A stretch of 62,000 nt of DNA from Tubiluchus corallicola (GCA_030141605.1 JAQGDQ010000171.1:228426-290425); one strand, 5' to 3'; positions 36,652 through 49,795 are shown, counted from the first letter of the stretch. Notes: generated from the letters alone by a model not told the origin. Program-made: numbers and translations.

Positions 36652-37975
36652 CCTGAGCTGCCATCTTTTGGTAGCTCTATGAACTAGAGTTTGCTCTGTG
36701 CTCACATGTAAATAGCAACTTTAGATTGTAATCTTTGTGTCTGGCCTAGAGTTCAAGCCTTCCTTTGTAATAGTGGACTTGAATGTGTACACAGAGGAAA
36801 AATATCGGTTTTTGTTCAATATGAGGCGTATAAATTTTTGCAATAAGGTTTAACAACCCAAATAATGTGCTTCTTCTATAATCAATTGATTGCAAAAAAT
36901 AATCAGAGAATATGAAGAATGGTTAGTATGATAAACCAATTGGGATCTTGACACAACTAGAGCAGCTAGTTGAACTCCGGCTAAGGAAGAAACGTAGAAA
37001 CGGATGAGGCCTTAAATAGCGTTTGTATTTATGTGACAACGGAGGCTGCGATGACACTCGGGGAAAATGTTTGTTCGCGCCATCTGATCGTTATCTTTAT
37101 CAATTGTCATGAATCTTGAAATATATGTAGAGCGCAGCCTACCTATTATCGTAATTATGTCAGAATTTCTGGTTTCTTTCCTGCATACATCGACATTCGG
37201 AGACTGTTGCTTGTCAAATTACGAAACGCTTTTTTGCTACTTCATGTATCATAACACTAAAGTGAACATTTATAATTCATTTTTACAGATTTAATGTAAT
37301 TATATTCATAGATAAAGTTCAATATCAAAGAAACGTAGTTTTAAAGAAAGCAAACCGTATTTAAACTAATCTGCATGGCTTCACGCTTAAATCTCGAAAT
37401 GCTATTTCCTGCCTTAATATATTTCCATGTTAACAATTTTTCTATTCGTTACTTGCCCAAGCAAATTCGCTTAAATCCGAGTAGGTTGTTTACTGAAATT
37501 GAATAACTAGTGCTCATTTTTAAATTATACTTTATTTTACAATTATATAACCTATAGCGTTTATGTGAATCCAGTTCCATACAGTCGTGCTGAATAACCA
37601 GTTTTGAATACTGACATGAGAATATAATAACTGCCGTGTTTTGGGAATTGTTCATAACCGTAAAAATATATAGGCCTCTTAATACTAGTCAATTTACGTG
37701 CTATCCTGTTGTTATATTGTTTATAGTTAATATGGGTACTACCATTTTACTAATAATTTCTCTCTTAAAAATTGCACCGTTTATTATTATTACTACTTTT
37801 TATTTTCGACAGAATTTAGTGCAAAAGTTTCATCACATATTAATATTGTTGTAATTGTCTGTTACCAATTTTCATCATAGCCATTACGTTTTGTACTATT
37901 TGATTAATATGATCTTCTTTTGCAAAGCTTCAATATTTGTGAAACTTATAAGTGTAACTTGATGTCCATTATCGT
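36652..37975. other. Sequence after ZP2, no gene seen
   Basis: 3' untranslated and intergenic sequence. No canonical AATAAA was seen in the first few hundred bases. Confidence 0.4.
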
Positions 37976-38236
37976 CATCATCATCGTCATCACCATCATC
38001 ATCATCGTCGTCGTCGTCGTCACCATCGTCGTCGTTGTCGTCATTATCATCGTCGTCATCGTCATTATCATCATTATCATCATTGTCATCGTCGTCGTCG
38101 TTGTCCTCATCACCATCGTCATCACAGTTACTACAACTACCATCATTACTATTACCGATGCAACCATCACTACCATCACTTTCACTAACACCGCCAACAC
38201 CACCATTATCATCATCACCACTATCACTATCACCAC
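37976..38236. repeat. Imperfect (ATC/GTC)n microsatellite
   Basis: Mixture of ATC, GTC and ACC units with diverging right end. Confidence 0.9.
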
Positions 38237-39299
38237 TGTTATAGCCATCATACAACTGTTTACTTTAGATTCTCGCAAACAAGTATGTAAAACTTATTGT
38301 TGTTATTTTATACTTTTTATATCGCTTCATTTTTCTGGACCTGCGTTTTACTTTGAGTCACTTAATCTTTATAATACTGGAGTGCACACTAATTACAGTT
38401 ATGTATATACAACAGTTAATTAACCTGCTTTTCTAACAAACTTTCTTCCTAAATAATTACCCTATCAATTATATTATTCATAACATTTACAATAGGAGGA
38501 ATTGCCATATTACTAAACATGTGGTAACATCATAATCATTGTTATTTTGTTCTTTGCCGGTAAATGTATTTTCTGATTTACCTTGTACTAATTTATATAC
38601 AAATTAACATTTATGCACGGTCATATAAAAAGTATCTTTTACTGATGGTAAATTTTCGTTTTTATGCACTATACTAACGACACTGTTAATTTAACATACT
38701 AACTACGCTAATGATAAATAATACTAACATAGCCACTACTTGTAATGGCTTTTTATATAATCAATACTAAACATACGTACGTACATTATATAGTAGCCTC
38801 TCGTTCCATTTTGGGATGCAAGGACAAAGAATTATTCTAACAATGATCAGTAGTTATACAGCTTATTAATCACCTAAATCAATACGTGTATTATGTTTTA
38901 GTACAATAATATTTATGCACATATTTATTTATAATATGATAAATTAATAGTCACTTGCACTACAAGTGAGATAGCGCATGAATTTCTTCTCTATGATTGT
39001 AGTACAAAACCGAAAAAAGTCTGACATTAACTTCTGCATGCATTAAACTGATTTAAATGTAAATTTCTCTTAACATCGTAATAAGCTATTACAGTGTATC
39101 GTTATTAATAATATACTAAGTATATTTATAATTTAGAACATTTTTCAAGCTAAAGTAAAACATTCTATAAAAATAACGATCAAGTATACCTACTATTTAC
39201 ATATAACCCGAAAATTAACTAATAAATATTTACCTATTCTTCTGGTTTTGTTCATGTCTGTGCGAGCATATCATTTAAATTCATATGCTATTATTAAAA
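38237..39299. other. Gene-free A+T-rich region
   Basis: No exon or element recognised. Confidence 0.4.
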
Positions 39300-39445
39300 C
39301 ATTAATAATCTTATGTTATAATATTATAATAATTATAATATTGTATAATATTATATTATAATATTATAATAATTATAATATTATATAATTTTCTATTATA
39401 ATATATAATATTAATAATTATAAAATTATGTTATAATATAATAAT
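39300..39445. repeat. Self-complementary AT-rich tract
   Basis: Repeated TATAATATTATAATAATTATAAT blocks form several overlapping palindromes over about 140 bp; cruciform-prone. It directly precedes an (ACT)n array. Confidence 0.7.
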
Positions 39446-39459
39446 AAACATTATTAATT

Positions 39460-39781
<322 letters not shown>

Positions 39782-40642
39782 ATGAGAGGTTAGCTGTTGT
39801 TTACTAACACAAAAAATGAAAATATGGCGTAATTACTTTGGCACAATTGTTGTAATGCTTTATTTCTATTTATTGTGAATTTCCTCTTGCTATCATATAT
39901 TTATGTTCATGTATACATTTTGTGTATCTTACATTAAATATCATTTATAACATATCAATTATGATTGTGCCTGGTCAGAGCACATAACTTAAAGTGTTTT
40001 CCTTGCATGCTAAAATGCTGCATTGTACATAGTATACTATCATTATTTATCCCTTATTCCCTTTTAGGCCTGCTAGCCTTAAGTTATTAGAATTTATTGA
40101 ACTCTACATACCTAGATTTTCATTTTCTCGTATATTAATAGCTTAATATAAAACATTAAAACTTAATCATAATTCATTAGTGGTGGTCTATTTCTCATCT
40201 TTACCCTCACCAACAATTTATCGCTTAAATATGTAGATAATATCTCACTATTAATCAGTAAAATGACATTATAATTAATTCCAGACAGATAACTGCATAT
40301 TTTCATTTTATAAAATCATGGATTCCATACGAAGTTATGAACATGTCGTAATAAATATGCAATAAATTACTACTTTTTTTATTTGGGTTTTGTTCATATT
40401 AATTTTTATAATTATTACCTTATAGTAGTAATGGAATTCCATTATTTTCCGTTAATATGAGCAAATTGAACCACTGTACCAAATACCTTGTGCCTGGTTT
40501 AGTGTTCAAGAGAGCTAATGTGCTGCAGATTTTTCGGTCGAGCTCGACGCAATTCACTGCTCATCTATATCTTGTTCTTCTTGTTGTTATTGTTCAAAAG
40601 CTTGAGCCTAAGCCTGAATTTGCAATGCATTGTCAACAAGCT
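39782..40642. other. Gene-free A+T-rich region
   Basis: No supported feature. Confidence 0.35.
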
Positions 40643-41175
40643 TCACATGAACATACTAAAAAGAATTCCGGATCAACTGACGGAGTCGATTTTCGATCCG
40701 GTCAGACTGAATTCAAGATGGCGACGATAGCAATATTTGCAAAGAGCTCTAAAGCTCCTCCAGTTTGCAACATATCATCATGTAACTTTATACGAATATA
40801 CTTGAACGAATTTCATATCAGCTGAAAGAGGCGGTATTTCTGACTTGCCATCTTGAATTTCAGACGCTTGGACAACTTACTTCTGAAAAAGCTTAAAGCT
40901 GTGTGAATCCCATTTCGATCGTCATGAAATCTTATACGAATGTACTAGAACGAATTCGTCATCGAATTCAAGATGGCAACGGTAACAACGTTTTCGACAA
41001 TGTCTACAGCCCACCAATTCGTAGTGAATCATCATGAAACTATATTAATATATTAGAATGAATACTGTATCGACTGACAGAGACAATGTAAATACGACAT
41101 AAACCTACAAACGAAAATACTAGAACACATTTCGGATCTGGAAACCGAGTCAGATTTTTGATCCACCATCTTGAA
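40643..41175. repeat. Degenerate tandem array containing TTCAAGATGGC
   Basis: Four or five decayed units of about 110-150 bp, marked by ATGAAACTTTATACGAATAT-like starts near 40779, 40924 and 41036 followed by ACTAGAACGAATT, GACTGACAGAG-like and GATTTTTGATC. CAAGATGGC or its inverse GCCATCTTG occurs at about 40715, 40850 and 40973, with a partial CCATCTTG near 41166. Confidence 0.6.
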
Positions 41176-41424
41176 TTCAGCTAATTTCCTGCTCACCGTA
41201 CGAACTACTTCACCACTGCTGGCGTGTCAACAAGAATTGAAAGAAAAATCTAGCCTATATATCTAGGATGTATCTAGCTTGTTCGGATGTTCAACAATGG
41301 AGGAATAATCCTATCCTATGCTTCGTTGCACGAAACACCAGTATTTTCTAATACTGCGCTATTGTAGCTCATACAAAATGCCACAATCTAGTTACATTGA
41401 AGCTATCTTTTTTACGATATCCAA

Positions 41425-41425
<1 letters not shown>

Positions 41426-41487
<62 letters not shown>
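41426..41487. repeat. (CA)n microsatellite
   Basis: About 31 CA units ending in CTCGCGCGCG. Confidence 0.95.
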
Positions 41488-41488
<1 letters not shown>

Positions 41489-41648
41489 GCGCGCGGAACA
41501 TGCGAAACAAATATTTGTAAAAGGAACTGTGACGAATGGAATTATCATAGAATTACAAGCATTCTATATACGTTCAGACATTGAGCAAAAAAGTCAGAGT
41601 TAATATGTTGAAAGAAAATCAGCAACATCGAAAAAATTAAAACAATAC

Positions 41649-41654
41649 TTTATT
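41649..41654 (-). promoter_or_regulatory. Possible poly(A) signal for the SLC16 gene
   Basis: AATAAA on the minus strand about 1 kb after the SLC16 stop codon; a second lies at 42082-42087. Either could define the 3' end. Confidence 0.3.
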
Positions 41655-42663
41655 TACAGTACCAAATTAGCACTCGTAATTAACAAGTGAATGCACACGA
41701 GCACTTACACAGTACACGTTGTGATAATTAATAACTCTAGATAATTTAATTCTTTAGAAACAAGATCATTAACCCGAGTTGGCGTCTGCCGTGCGACTGC
41801 ACAATGGCAACTTTTATCGGTATATAGTGTATCTAGTGCATCTTAACTCATTAATCAGTTTCAACTTGACCTAATTACAGAATTCATTAAGTATATTCGC
41901 AGACCTACAGCTATGAAGCTAGACATGCTTATATGCGGCTAATAATATAAGGTATTTCAAAAGTCCCATATTGTTATTAAATATATTAAAACTACTGGCA
42001 GTTACAACAGGTACCGAATAATACGATTTATGAGAATTTTAGCGGCATCAAGCTTAGCTTCATAAGTGTACTACAGCGATTTTTATTTACACGTATATAT
42101 CACGCTCTTTTCTATATCTAGCCATGCAGTGGCTTTTCATCCCTGCATTAAACTCAGCTTACTAACAGAAGAAAACGTCACATAATGTCACTAAAAAGTA
42201 GACTCAAGAAACTTCTCAAACACAGAGTAAGAATTTACAGCAAAGTAAATGATGTTTGTTGTTTAGCTGCAAAGAAAATTGAAAATTAAATTGTCGAGAG
42301 ACTTAAGAACAGCCAATAGCCTTATAAAATTAGTTATTTAGCTGATAATTAATCTCTTCTGTCATTCAATGTGAATCTCTTTACCTGCTGGAGGTAATAA
42401 CATGCATCTTCGGGTTTTGTATTCTCTTCAACAGGTTAATTGAAAAGCTCGTTTGGTTCTTTACATAGATTTTAAAAAACGCAGTTAAAATAAATATAAA
42501 GACAGAGAACCAAAAAAACGAATTTTACTGCTTCTTCTATATGACACCATTAAGGTTGTACAGCTCAGACCCTTCACAACCCATATTTTCATCTGGTCCA
42601 GCGCAGCTCCATGTGGATATCGGCTGTAGTGAGTGAAAAAAGGTAGGGTTGTATCGCTACAAA

Positions 42664-42887
42664 CTACAGTGATGACTCATGATAACTTGCTACCTCATTT
42701 CCGTTTTCTGATTGGTTAACATTTCTATCTTCTTCTTCTTTTTCATCACATTTGTTTTCGTCTTTGCTTGGTCTTTTGCAGCAGGTGAAGCAAGGTATGA
42801 GACAAAGTAGCACTGCAGCAGACGTCAAAACAGCTCCAGCTACCACATATGACGTCACAAAGTCCTGGGTGAGGTCATATATCATGC
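42664..42887 (-). CDS. SLC16 last exon: TM12 and C-terminus
   Basis: Minus-strand acceptor AATTTAAAG precedes 42887. Codes [18 protein letters not shown], the last span ending [11 protein letters not shown], then the acidic tail with [10 protein letters not shown] and stop. Confidence 0.9.
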
Positions 42888-45800
42888 CTTTAAATTCATA
42901 AAAATGGTAACCTCAAACGTTAAAATAAGATCATTATGAGTAGATGAGATTGCTGTCTAAAAAATGTGTTTCGGTTCAATTTAAATATGTTAAATTACTT
43001 TGCAAAAACTATTCAGTTGTAGATCTTTCATTAAAATATATGTTTCAAGCCTGATTTTAAGTAAATTTATAACATTATTCAGTTGTTTAAAAGTTATGTT
43101 TCAATTCCACTTAAATATGTAAAATTACCTTGAAAATGCTATCATTAAATTAAATTTTATTAACTTTCATTAAATTATCTGTCTCAAACCTGATTTTAAG
43201 TGGAATTAGTAACATTATTCATTCAATCACTTTTTAACAACGTGTAAGTGCAATGTTAAGGTTCAATGATTTTCAATAAAAATTCATCTTATTTCATATC
43301 ATATCATGCATACATGGTAATCTACGTGCTATACTGCAGCTAGATAGCCATTAAGATACCATGACGCATGATATACCTGCTACAGGTGGTCCAATCATCA
43401 TCGACACACCACGACATAAGCATAACAGACCAAAAGCATTTGTTAGCTTAAGCAATCCAATTGCCTCCACTAATATTATAGACGTCAGGCAAATAAATGC
43501 AGCTGAAAGGCAACAAAATATATAGACACTGCATGCAAGAGTTTGCTTAACTCCAGCTCGTCAGACACCACAAGCAGACATAGACTGCATCATAGAGGAT
43601 AGCTTAAATGATTCCAGTCAGAGCCAAAGCACATACTCTATGAACAGGGCACAGCTTTACCTGCCAAGGGAGGTCCTACCATAGATGTAGCACCTCGAAA
43701 CAGACAGAGTAGTCCAAAGGCGTTGGTTAATTTCTCCAGACCCATAAGATTAACAAGAATCACAGACGTCAAGCAAATGAAGGCAGCTGAAATGTTATTA
43801 GTTTTTATGGCATATTTTTGCACCTGCTTCTTTTAAATTATAATATTTAGCACGGCCGGCTGTAGGTAGTTTGACGCCCCGGGCATAAAGGTTTTTAGCG
43901 CCCCCTACCCCTCCTTCGCACGGTCCCTTTCTCCACCGTCTCAAGCATACCACAGAATTGATTTTTTTATATAATATTATAATAAAATATAACAGTACCT
44001 GTGTGCTACGCTTACACATGCATTACAGTTCACTAATTAAGTGTCTGTACCTTTCTGCAGCTGGTCTGAATTGAATTTGAAATTGAATTTATCACCCCAA
44101 TGTACGCTCGGGTCTTCGGCAGCAAGCACACTTCTGCAAATTCTGCTACTCTTGGCTACATTTTCCCTCAACTTTTTCATCAGAAAAATTTTCAAACCCC
44201 AATTCCTTTTTTCACGTATCTATCCATTTCACTAGTTTCATCATCTTCACAACTCTGATCTGGTTGTATCTTCATCAGAGATATTTTTAAGATAATTTAT
44301 GTTTTATTTAATTAAAGTGCTGTGCACTTAAGCAGCAATTGCACATACATTATGTTATTACGTATTCTAAACTTTAAAATTAAAGAGTTACTTCCAGAAT
44401 TTGGCGTTCCCACAAATTTGGTGCCCTAAGCAACTCGTAAGCAGTTTGTTTATGATAGAACCGGTACTGATCTTTAGTAACGTAAGCACAGCCCGTTACT
44501 GAAATGACTTTATTTCAGGAGTTTTCACTCCAAGGCCATCAGCTGCAGGTCAAAATGCACAGAGAAATGGTGGCATCTTTATAGCTCACATACAATCACT
44601 TTGAGATTTAAGGGAACTATATTCACTTTTTTCAGTTAAACATACGTAAATAATCAACCAAACTGTTTTGCTATATTTTAATCCTTAATTGAGTCTCTTA
44701 TCGGTTATCTCGTATATTGTTGACTACTTAAAGGGAAGACAAAGTTATTAAGTACGTCAACAAAAAAAAATTCACACAAAGTTATATTACTTAGCAGTAC
44801 GCTTACCTGTTTGAAAGACTTACGTAATTAGAAAAGAAAATTCTTAACAATGTAAAATATTCACGCCACCTGGTAAAACGGCACTGCATTGTCATCCCGT
44901 TGTGCACAAAGTTGTTCACCAAAAAACATATTATTGATCTTACTGACAATATAAAGCAATTTAAACTTTTTCATAATTTGCGAAAAGTGTGCTACGAATG
45001 CTCTGACTATTTTTTCAGACTTCGTACAATGTTCGAAACGACTCACTCTCAAAATCCACACAACGAGTCACGGGAGTCTAAATTTACAAGTTCTAGACAC
45101 CCGTTGCTGCCCACGTAAGCTCTGTGCGCAATAAAACAGCATGTAAGTGATATAAAATTTCAAGACGAATAAGCCTTTTCACACTTCCAGCGATTGATGA
45201 TGATCATGAAAAGGTCAAAGGTTAAGTGTACCAGACAACGCATTTGTGTACACTTGGGCCAGTTTTAACAGCTAGCTAGAACCTTATTTAGTTCATTTTT
45301 ATTATTCCAAAGCAAGATCTTGATAAGTAAATCACACTATGCACAGATTAATGTATAATTAAGCAAAGTTCACGTAAAACAACTGAAGTTACGGCAGACA
45401 GCATTGCTTTACCCACATGTCACGTTACGATTGTAGTTAAGACGCGTTGCTGTGGTATACTTAACCTTTGACATACGGGAACTACGCGTGCGCACAATGA
45501 AACTGTGAAAATGCTTATTTTAAGTGTTATTTGTGAAGATTGAATTCTTGTGCTTTAGCGTTACTCAGTGTAAATACTCACCAACAGATGATCCAAACAC
45601 TGCACAATAGACTGCCAATGACAGGTAAGACGTGTACAGAGGTAAAAACAATGTGGACACGCCACTTATTAGCAAACTAATATTGTTCACATAAAGAGCA
45701 TTAACTCCAGGTCTATCACAGATCCAACCGACAATGACACGGCTTACAGTGTTTGTGATTCCAATGATGGACAGCAAGTAAGCAGCATCAGTTGCAGGAA

Positions 45801-48457
45801 TACCAAGCTCAATAGCCCTTGAGTTGGTGTACATGAAGGGTATGTAAAATCCTATAAAAGCCAGAATGTTGGCGATGCAAATTAATAAAAACACCGGATC
45901 TTTTAGCAAGGACAAGTCTAACATTTCCTTAAAGACGCTTCTCATTTCAGGTTCACAGCAGCGTGCCATTAAGCCACTTTCACTCAAATCAATAACCGTT
46001 CCTTCTTCATCAGCCACACCTGGAATAGCCGTAATGCTAGTAATATATTCCATTTCACTTTTTGCTGCCTTGTACTCTGGTAAGTTCATTATGCTACCAC
46101 TAAAAAATATATCTTTCCTGTACATTGGACGTCTGTACTCTTCTTTTATGTCTTTGCCTGCTAGAGGTTTGTAGCCATTTGGTCGTAGTAGCTGTGAACC
46201 TCTAATATGAACGGTGTGCTCACTCTTCACGCGTTGGAGTAATTTATTCTGAGGTAGCTGCAATGCTTCTTTGTCTATGGCTGTTGCACTGGTACTCATC
46301 CTTCTGACTTCTGTATAGTTATCTGGCACGTCACTTTTGCTGTCCAGTTCGTGGTCACTCGAAATTACTATGTCTGGAATTGCAGGTCGCTCCCGAGCCA
46401 CAGTTGACTGATATCCTGAGTCTTCTGTTTCGCGAGAAGAATCCGAAGATTTGCACAGCTCCCCTTCAGTTAACTCATTACCTGGAGTATTATTACAAAG
46501 AAAGGTAGCTCTGTTGTCGTCGTGTATAGTAAATGTTCTTACTCTTTCCATTTTCACTTCGTGCATTCTTTGCAATAGTGGTTTTTCTGTCACCTTGATT
46601 TTCTTCGCTTTCAACGGTCTCATCAGGGCACCGCATACCATCCCGTTCATCACCAAGCCAGCCACGATCAATGTAGCACCCTTCCAGTCATACGTGGTCA
46701 GTAGAAATTTAGAGAAAGGTGCAAAAACAAACGTCCCTATTCCAGATCCACAGACAGCTAAACCTGTAGCGAATGCTCTTTTTTCCTCAAAATAATACCC
46801 GACACTCACGATTGCAGGCAGGTACATAAATCCAAACGATATTCCTAAAAAGACCAAACGAAATTAAATATCTATATTATTTAGTTATAATAATCTACCT
46901 CGTAAACGACACGAGTCCTCAGGTGGATTTTTAATCGTTTAAAAGAGGTTTTCTGACCTAAATTACTGTTAATAAAGCTTATAATCTGATAATAGGAAAC
47001 AGTATATAGATATAGATTTAGATTTACTTCTCACAAAAAGCGATGCACATTGAATGATACGAAACAAAAATTATAAGATAGCATCGCAAAAAACAAATTG
47101 CTTACACTATAATGCTTCAATGTGTGTTTAAAGAAAATCTTGTAAGCACAATAATGATAGTGAGATAGTTATTTTGTAATTTCATATATTTTATGCTTCT
47201 AATCTTGCAGTTAAAATGTTAGAAACTCAGTAAAACGAAATTAACCTGCCATAACCCCATACGTCAAAATTAAAACAGTGACATTCGGCGAAAAGATGCT
47301 AAGAATGAATGAGATTCCTGCCATGACGCTGCCAAATATTGTCACTGGTCGACATCCAAATCTGTTCACCAAGGCACTGACTACAGGACCTGTGAAGAAC
47401 CAAAAGTAGTCTGTAGAAGTAACAGCAGCACGTTTGTAGGAACAATTCCCAAGTTTTTGCATTTGCACAATAAGCATTTACTGAATTTTGCATAGTTTGA
47501 TGAAAAACTGCTCTCACTAAGCAGCGATTATGTTGTATTTGATAATTTTTGTAGGCCTCTACTCCCAACACAATCGTTTTTCATGCAAAATTAATACGAA
47601 ATGCATTTGCTCACCTTAACCAAAAAAAAATGAAAAAAGCTTTCAGTAATTACAGTGTTTGCACTGTAACAATGTACAGTATCAATTGTGTGAAATATGC
47701 TAATGCAGAAAATTTCAACTATCCAGACTCAACACTCTGATATATTATGGCCTCAAAGTCATCTCTTATTTTTAAGGAGAAATTCCAGTTAAAAGATGAA
47801 ACGACCTTAATTTCTCTTTGGCTGATCGGTTTGCTTTTCCTGGAACTCAGCACAGCAGAAGGTTCTCTTGGGCTGTAGCAAGCAGGCGATCAATAAAATA
47901 GTGTGTACGATCACGCAAGTGTAAACCAGACTAAGCTACTCACTAGGCTAAGTTGGAGTGCCGGAAAACGGTGTGTTTTTCTTAATTTTATCCAATTAAA
48001 TCAATTATAAATGTCAAAAGAAATAGCCGAGATTCTCCTTCATAGAACAGTACCTAATTTGTAATCATTTAGTTATGTATGTGTTCATACAGTACCAGAA
48101 AAGTAATAGGTCTTATATATTTTAAATGGCGTGGTCCTGTGACAAACTTGTGAAACCAGTAAACATTGAAAACCTGTCAAACGTACCTGCAGTAAGATAA
48201 CAGCCAGCAAGCAGTGATCCGACCATTGACGTTTTAGCAGCGCTTTCATTGAAGTACTCCTTAAATTCGACCAGCCAAACGCCATAGCAGTAGGTGATAC
48301 CATCAACGAGAAAATTTAATATAAAACTTGCGAAGACAATCATCCAACCCCAGCTGCCATCTGGAGGCTGAGGAATAAGATACTCCGGATCGAGTCCCTC
48401 CAATTCCGGATCAAAGTCGTCATCGCGTGCTGGTCTGTACTCGTCGCGCTGGCGCAT
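42664..48457 (-). CDS. SLC16-family transporter, MCT12/14-like
   Basis: Minus-strand exons 48457-48187, 47389-47246, 46844-45582, then 43786-43661 or 43502-43377, then 42887-42664. All internal introns are phase 1 and one copy of the fourth exon gives 675 residues. Residues 31-38 are the SLC16 signature PPDGSWGW leading into TM1; [24 protein letters not shown] follows TM4; a cytoplasmic loop of about 235 residues separates TM6 and TM7; PPLAG and MIYDLTQDF precede TM12; the tail is acidic. This is the 12-span major-facilitator layout of proteins that move monocarboxylates, creatine or related solutes across the plasma membrane. In TM8 the Arg used by MCT1 is kept (R507) but its partner Asp is Asn (N503), as in orphan members, so proton-lactate transport should not be assumed. 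MITE A and repeat B sit in the third intron. Family certain, subfamily tentative. Confidence 0.93.
43377..43502 (-). CDS. SLC16 alternative exon 4b (TM10-TM11)
   Basis: 126 bases, acceptor TTGCCTTTCAG, donor GTATAT, phase 1 at both ends. Codes [43 protein letters not shown]. Same length as exon 4a and about three quarters identical in protein. Confidence 0.85.
43661..43786 (-). CDS. SLC16 alternative exon 4a (TM10-TM11)
   Basis: 126 bases, acceptor ATAACATTTCAG, donor GTAAAG, phase 1 at both ends. Codes [43 protein letters not shown]. Using 4a and 4b together keeps frame but would duplicate a transmembrane segment, so mutually exclusive use is expected. Confidence 0.88.
43787..44759. other. 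Part of SLC16 intron 3
   Basis: Includes a G+C-richer patch at 43850-43950 (GGCCGGCTG, GCGCCCCCTACCCC) resembling the end of an unclassified dispersed repeat. No exon recognised. Confidence 0.4.
44760..45167. repeat. Dispersed repeat B, copy 2
   Basis: Counterpart of 2813-3226 (shared TTCACRCAAAGTTATATTAC-like start and AGAAAAGAAAATT block). Ends exactly where MITE A starts. Confidence 0.65.
45168..45519 (+). mobile_element. Local MITE family A, copy 3, in SLC16 intron
   Basis: Left end AATAAGCCTTTTCACACTT, right end AACTGTGAAAATGCTTATT; about 352 bp, colinear with copy 2 but lacking the CCTCCCAGCCCATGCTAT block after ACACTTG. Two mismatches in the tips, so older than copy 2. Confidence 0.88.
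45582..46844 (-). CDS. SLC16 exon 3: TM4 to TM10 and the large loop
   Basis: Acceptor TGGTCTTTTTAG, donor GTGAGT. Codes [13 protein letters not shown], spans TM4-6, the hydrophilic loop (Ser/Glu-rich), [20 protein letters not shown] (TM7), [16 protein letters not shown] (TM8) and TM9. Confidence 0.92.
47246..47389 (-). CDS. SLC16 exon 2: TM2-TM3 region
   Basis: Acceptor TTTTGGTTCTTCACAG, donor GTTAAT. Codes [20 protein letters not shown] and [17 protein letters not shown]; the NRFGCRPV segment is the conserved SLC16 inter-span motif. Confidence 0.92.
48187..48457 (-). CDS. SLC16 exon 1: N-terminus and TM1
   Basis: ATG 48457 in good context (CGCCACCAGGATG), donor GTACGT after position 48187. 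Acidic N-terminus, then [15 protein letters not shown] and [16 protein letters not shown] splice acceptor (TTATTTTTAG) ends 20 bases before the ATG, so the leader is spliced on. Confidence 0.92.
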
Positions 48458-48477
48458 CCTGGTGGCGACAAACCTAC

Positions 48478-49587
48478 CTAAAAATAATTGGGAAATTAAC
48501 TAAATTATTGCAAGCGTGCTGACTAACAAGGGGTGAAATTTAAAATTCCTATTAATTTATAAAAATTTTATATCAAAGCTTCCATCTGGATATAGAACCT
48601 TTGCGGAAACGCTATATGTTTTGGCATATTTATGGTGCGACAATGGCAGTCCAAACTAAAGACATTATTGCTGAAACAAGATGCAAAACAAGAGTACAAT
48701 ATCACCTGGAAACACTCCATATCAATATTCATTAAGAAATGAAAAAATGGCCCTTGCGTTAACACGTAATAATGACTAGCGATTTTAAAACTGAAACACG
48801 GCAAAATTGAAGGTAAGATAGGTCTAGGCAGTAATCGCGTAATCGATAGTCCTAATGCTCTATTTGTACCCTTAACCGTTATGCTTAATGCAATGCTGAA
48901 ACATAACTACTGCCCGCAGAGTTTATGTAATACTGTCATTAACCCAACTATCAAAAATCCCCAAATGGCAAACCGAGAAGTAAAATTATAATGCATTTCA
49001 CCCCTATCCATAATCCCTTGTGTGAGAGTACGTGGAAATAGTTCATGTCTTTCTCTGTTTTGAAGAGGAGACGGCGTTCCATAGCTATTTCAAGTCAATT
49101 TTGACTGACATTTCTCGTATAGTTTACCCACGGGTTAATTGTTACCAATACGGTTACCCTAGTTATTATGATGCATTGGCCTACAATAATATTTTAGTGG
49201 AAATGTGTCTAAATACAATAGTTGCATATAACTCAGCTATATAGATCATCTTTAACTCAATGTAGCATTACGTCAAAAATATTAAAACGAATCATAATTT
49301 GGACAAGTTCGCCTGTTCGACGTTCGTGCTCGGGTTCAGCTATAGGCTAGTGCTTATGCAGCAATTCGATGCCCTGCTTTGAATTCGATTAACTGCAGGT
49401 GTGTAGATTATACTTTGTAACTGTTTATCAAAACTTTTCAAAAACGTAGCTAACTTTCCTGACAGAAACTAAAATGGCAATATGATCACAATTCCTGATG
49501 AACTATTATCAGAGTTTATGGTGAAGTTTTTAAGAGGTTATAACAACGATTTGAAGGCAATACCTAAAAAATTCGCACCTCCTTCCA
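48478..49587. other. Upstream of the SLC16 gene, no gene seen
   Basis: No promoter motif or non-coding exon could be assigned. Frames at 48568-48804 and 49032-49244 show no features. Confidence 0.35.
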
Positions 49588-49795
49588 CGCACACTCACAC
49601 ACTCACGCACACACACACACACACACACGCACGCACGCACACACACACGCACAAAGAGGGAAAGAGAGAAAAAGAGAGAAAAACACACACTGAGAGAGGG
49701 AGAGAGAGAGAGAGACAAAGAGAAATACTGAAGGGAAAGGGGATGAGAGAAAGAAACAGACAGAAGAAGGGAGAGAGACACAGAGAGAGCGCTGA
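49588..49795. repeat. (CA)n followed by (GA)n-rich tract
   Basis: CA repeats with CG interruptions to about 49690, then purine-rich GAGA/GAAA sequence. Confidence 0.85.

Noticed and set aside
37896-38423. Asp/Gly-rich and Ile-rich frames
   Set aside because: Translations of an imperfect ATC/GTC array.
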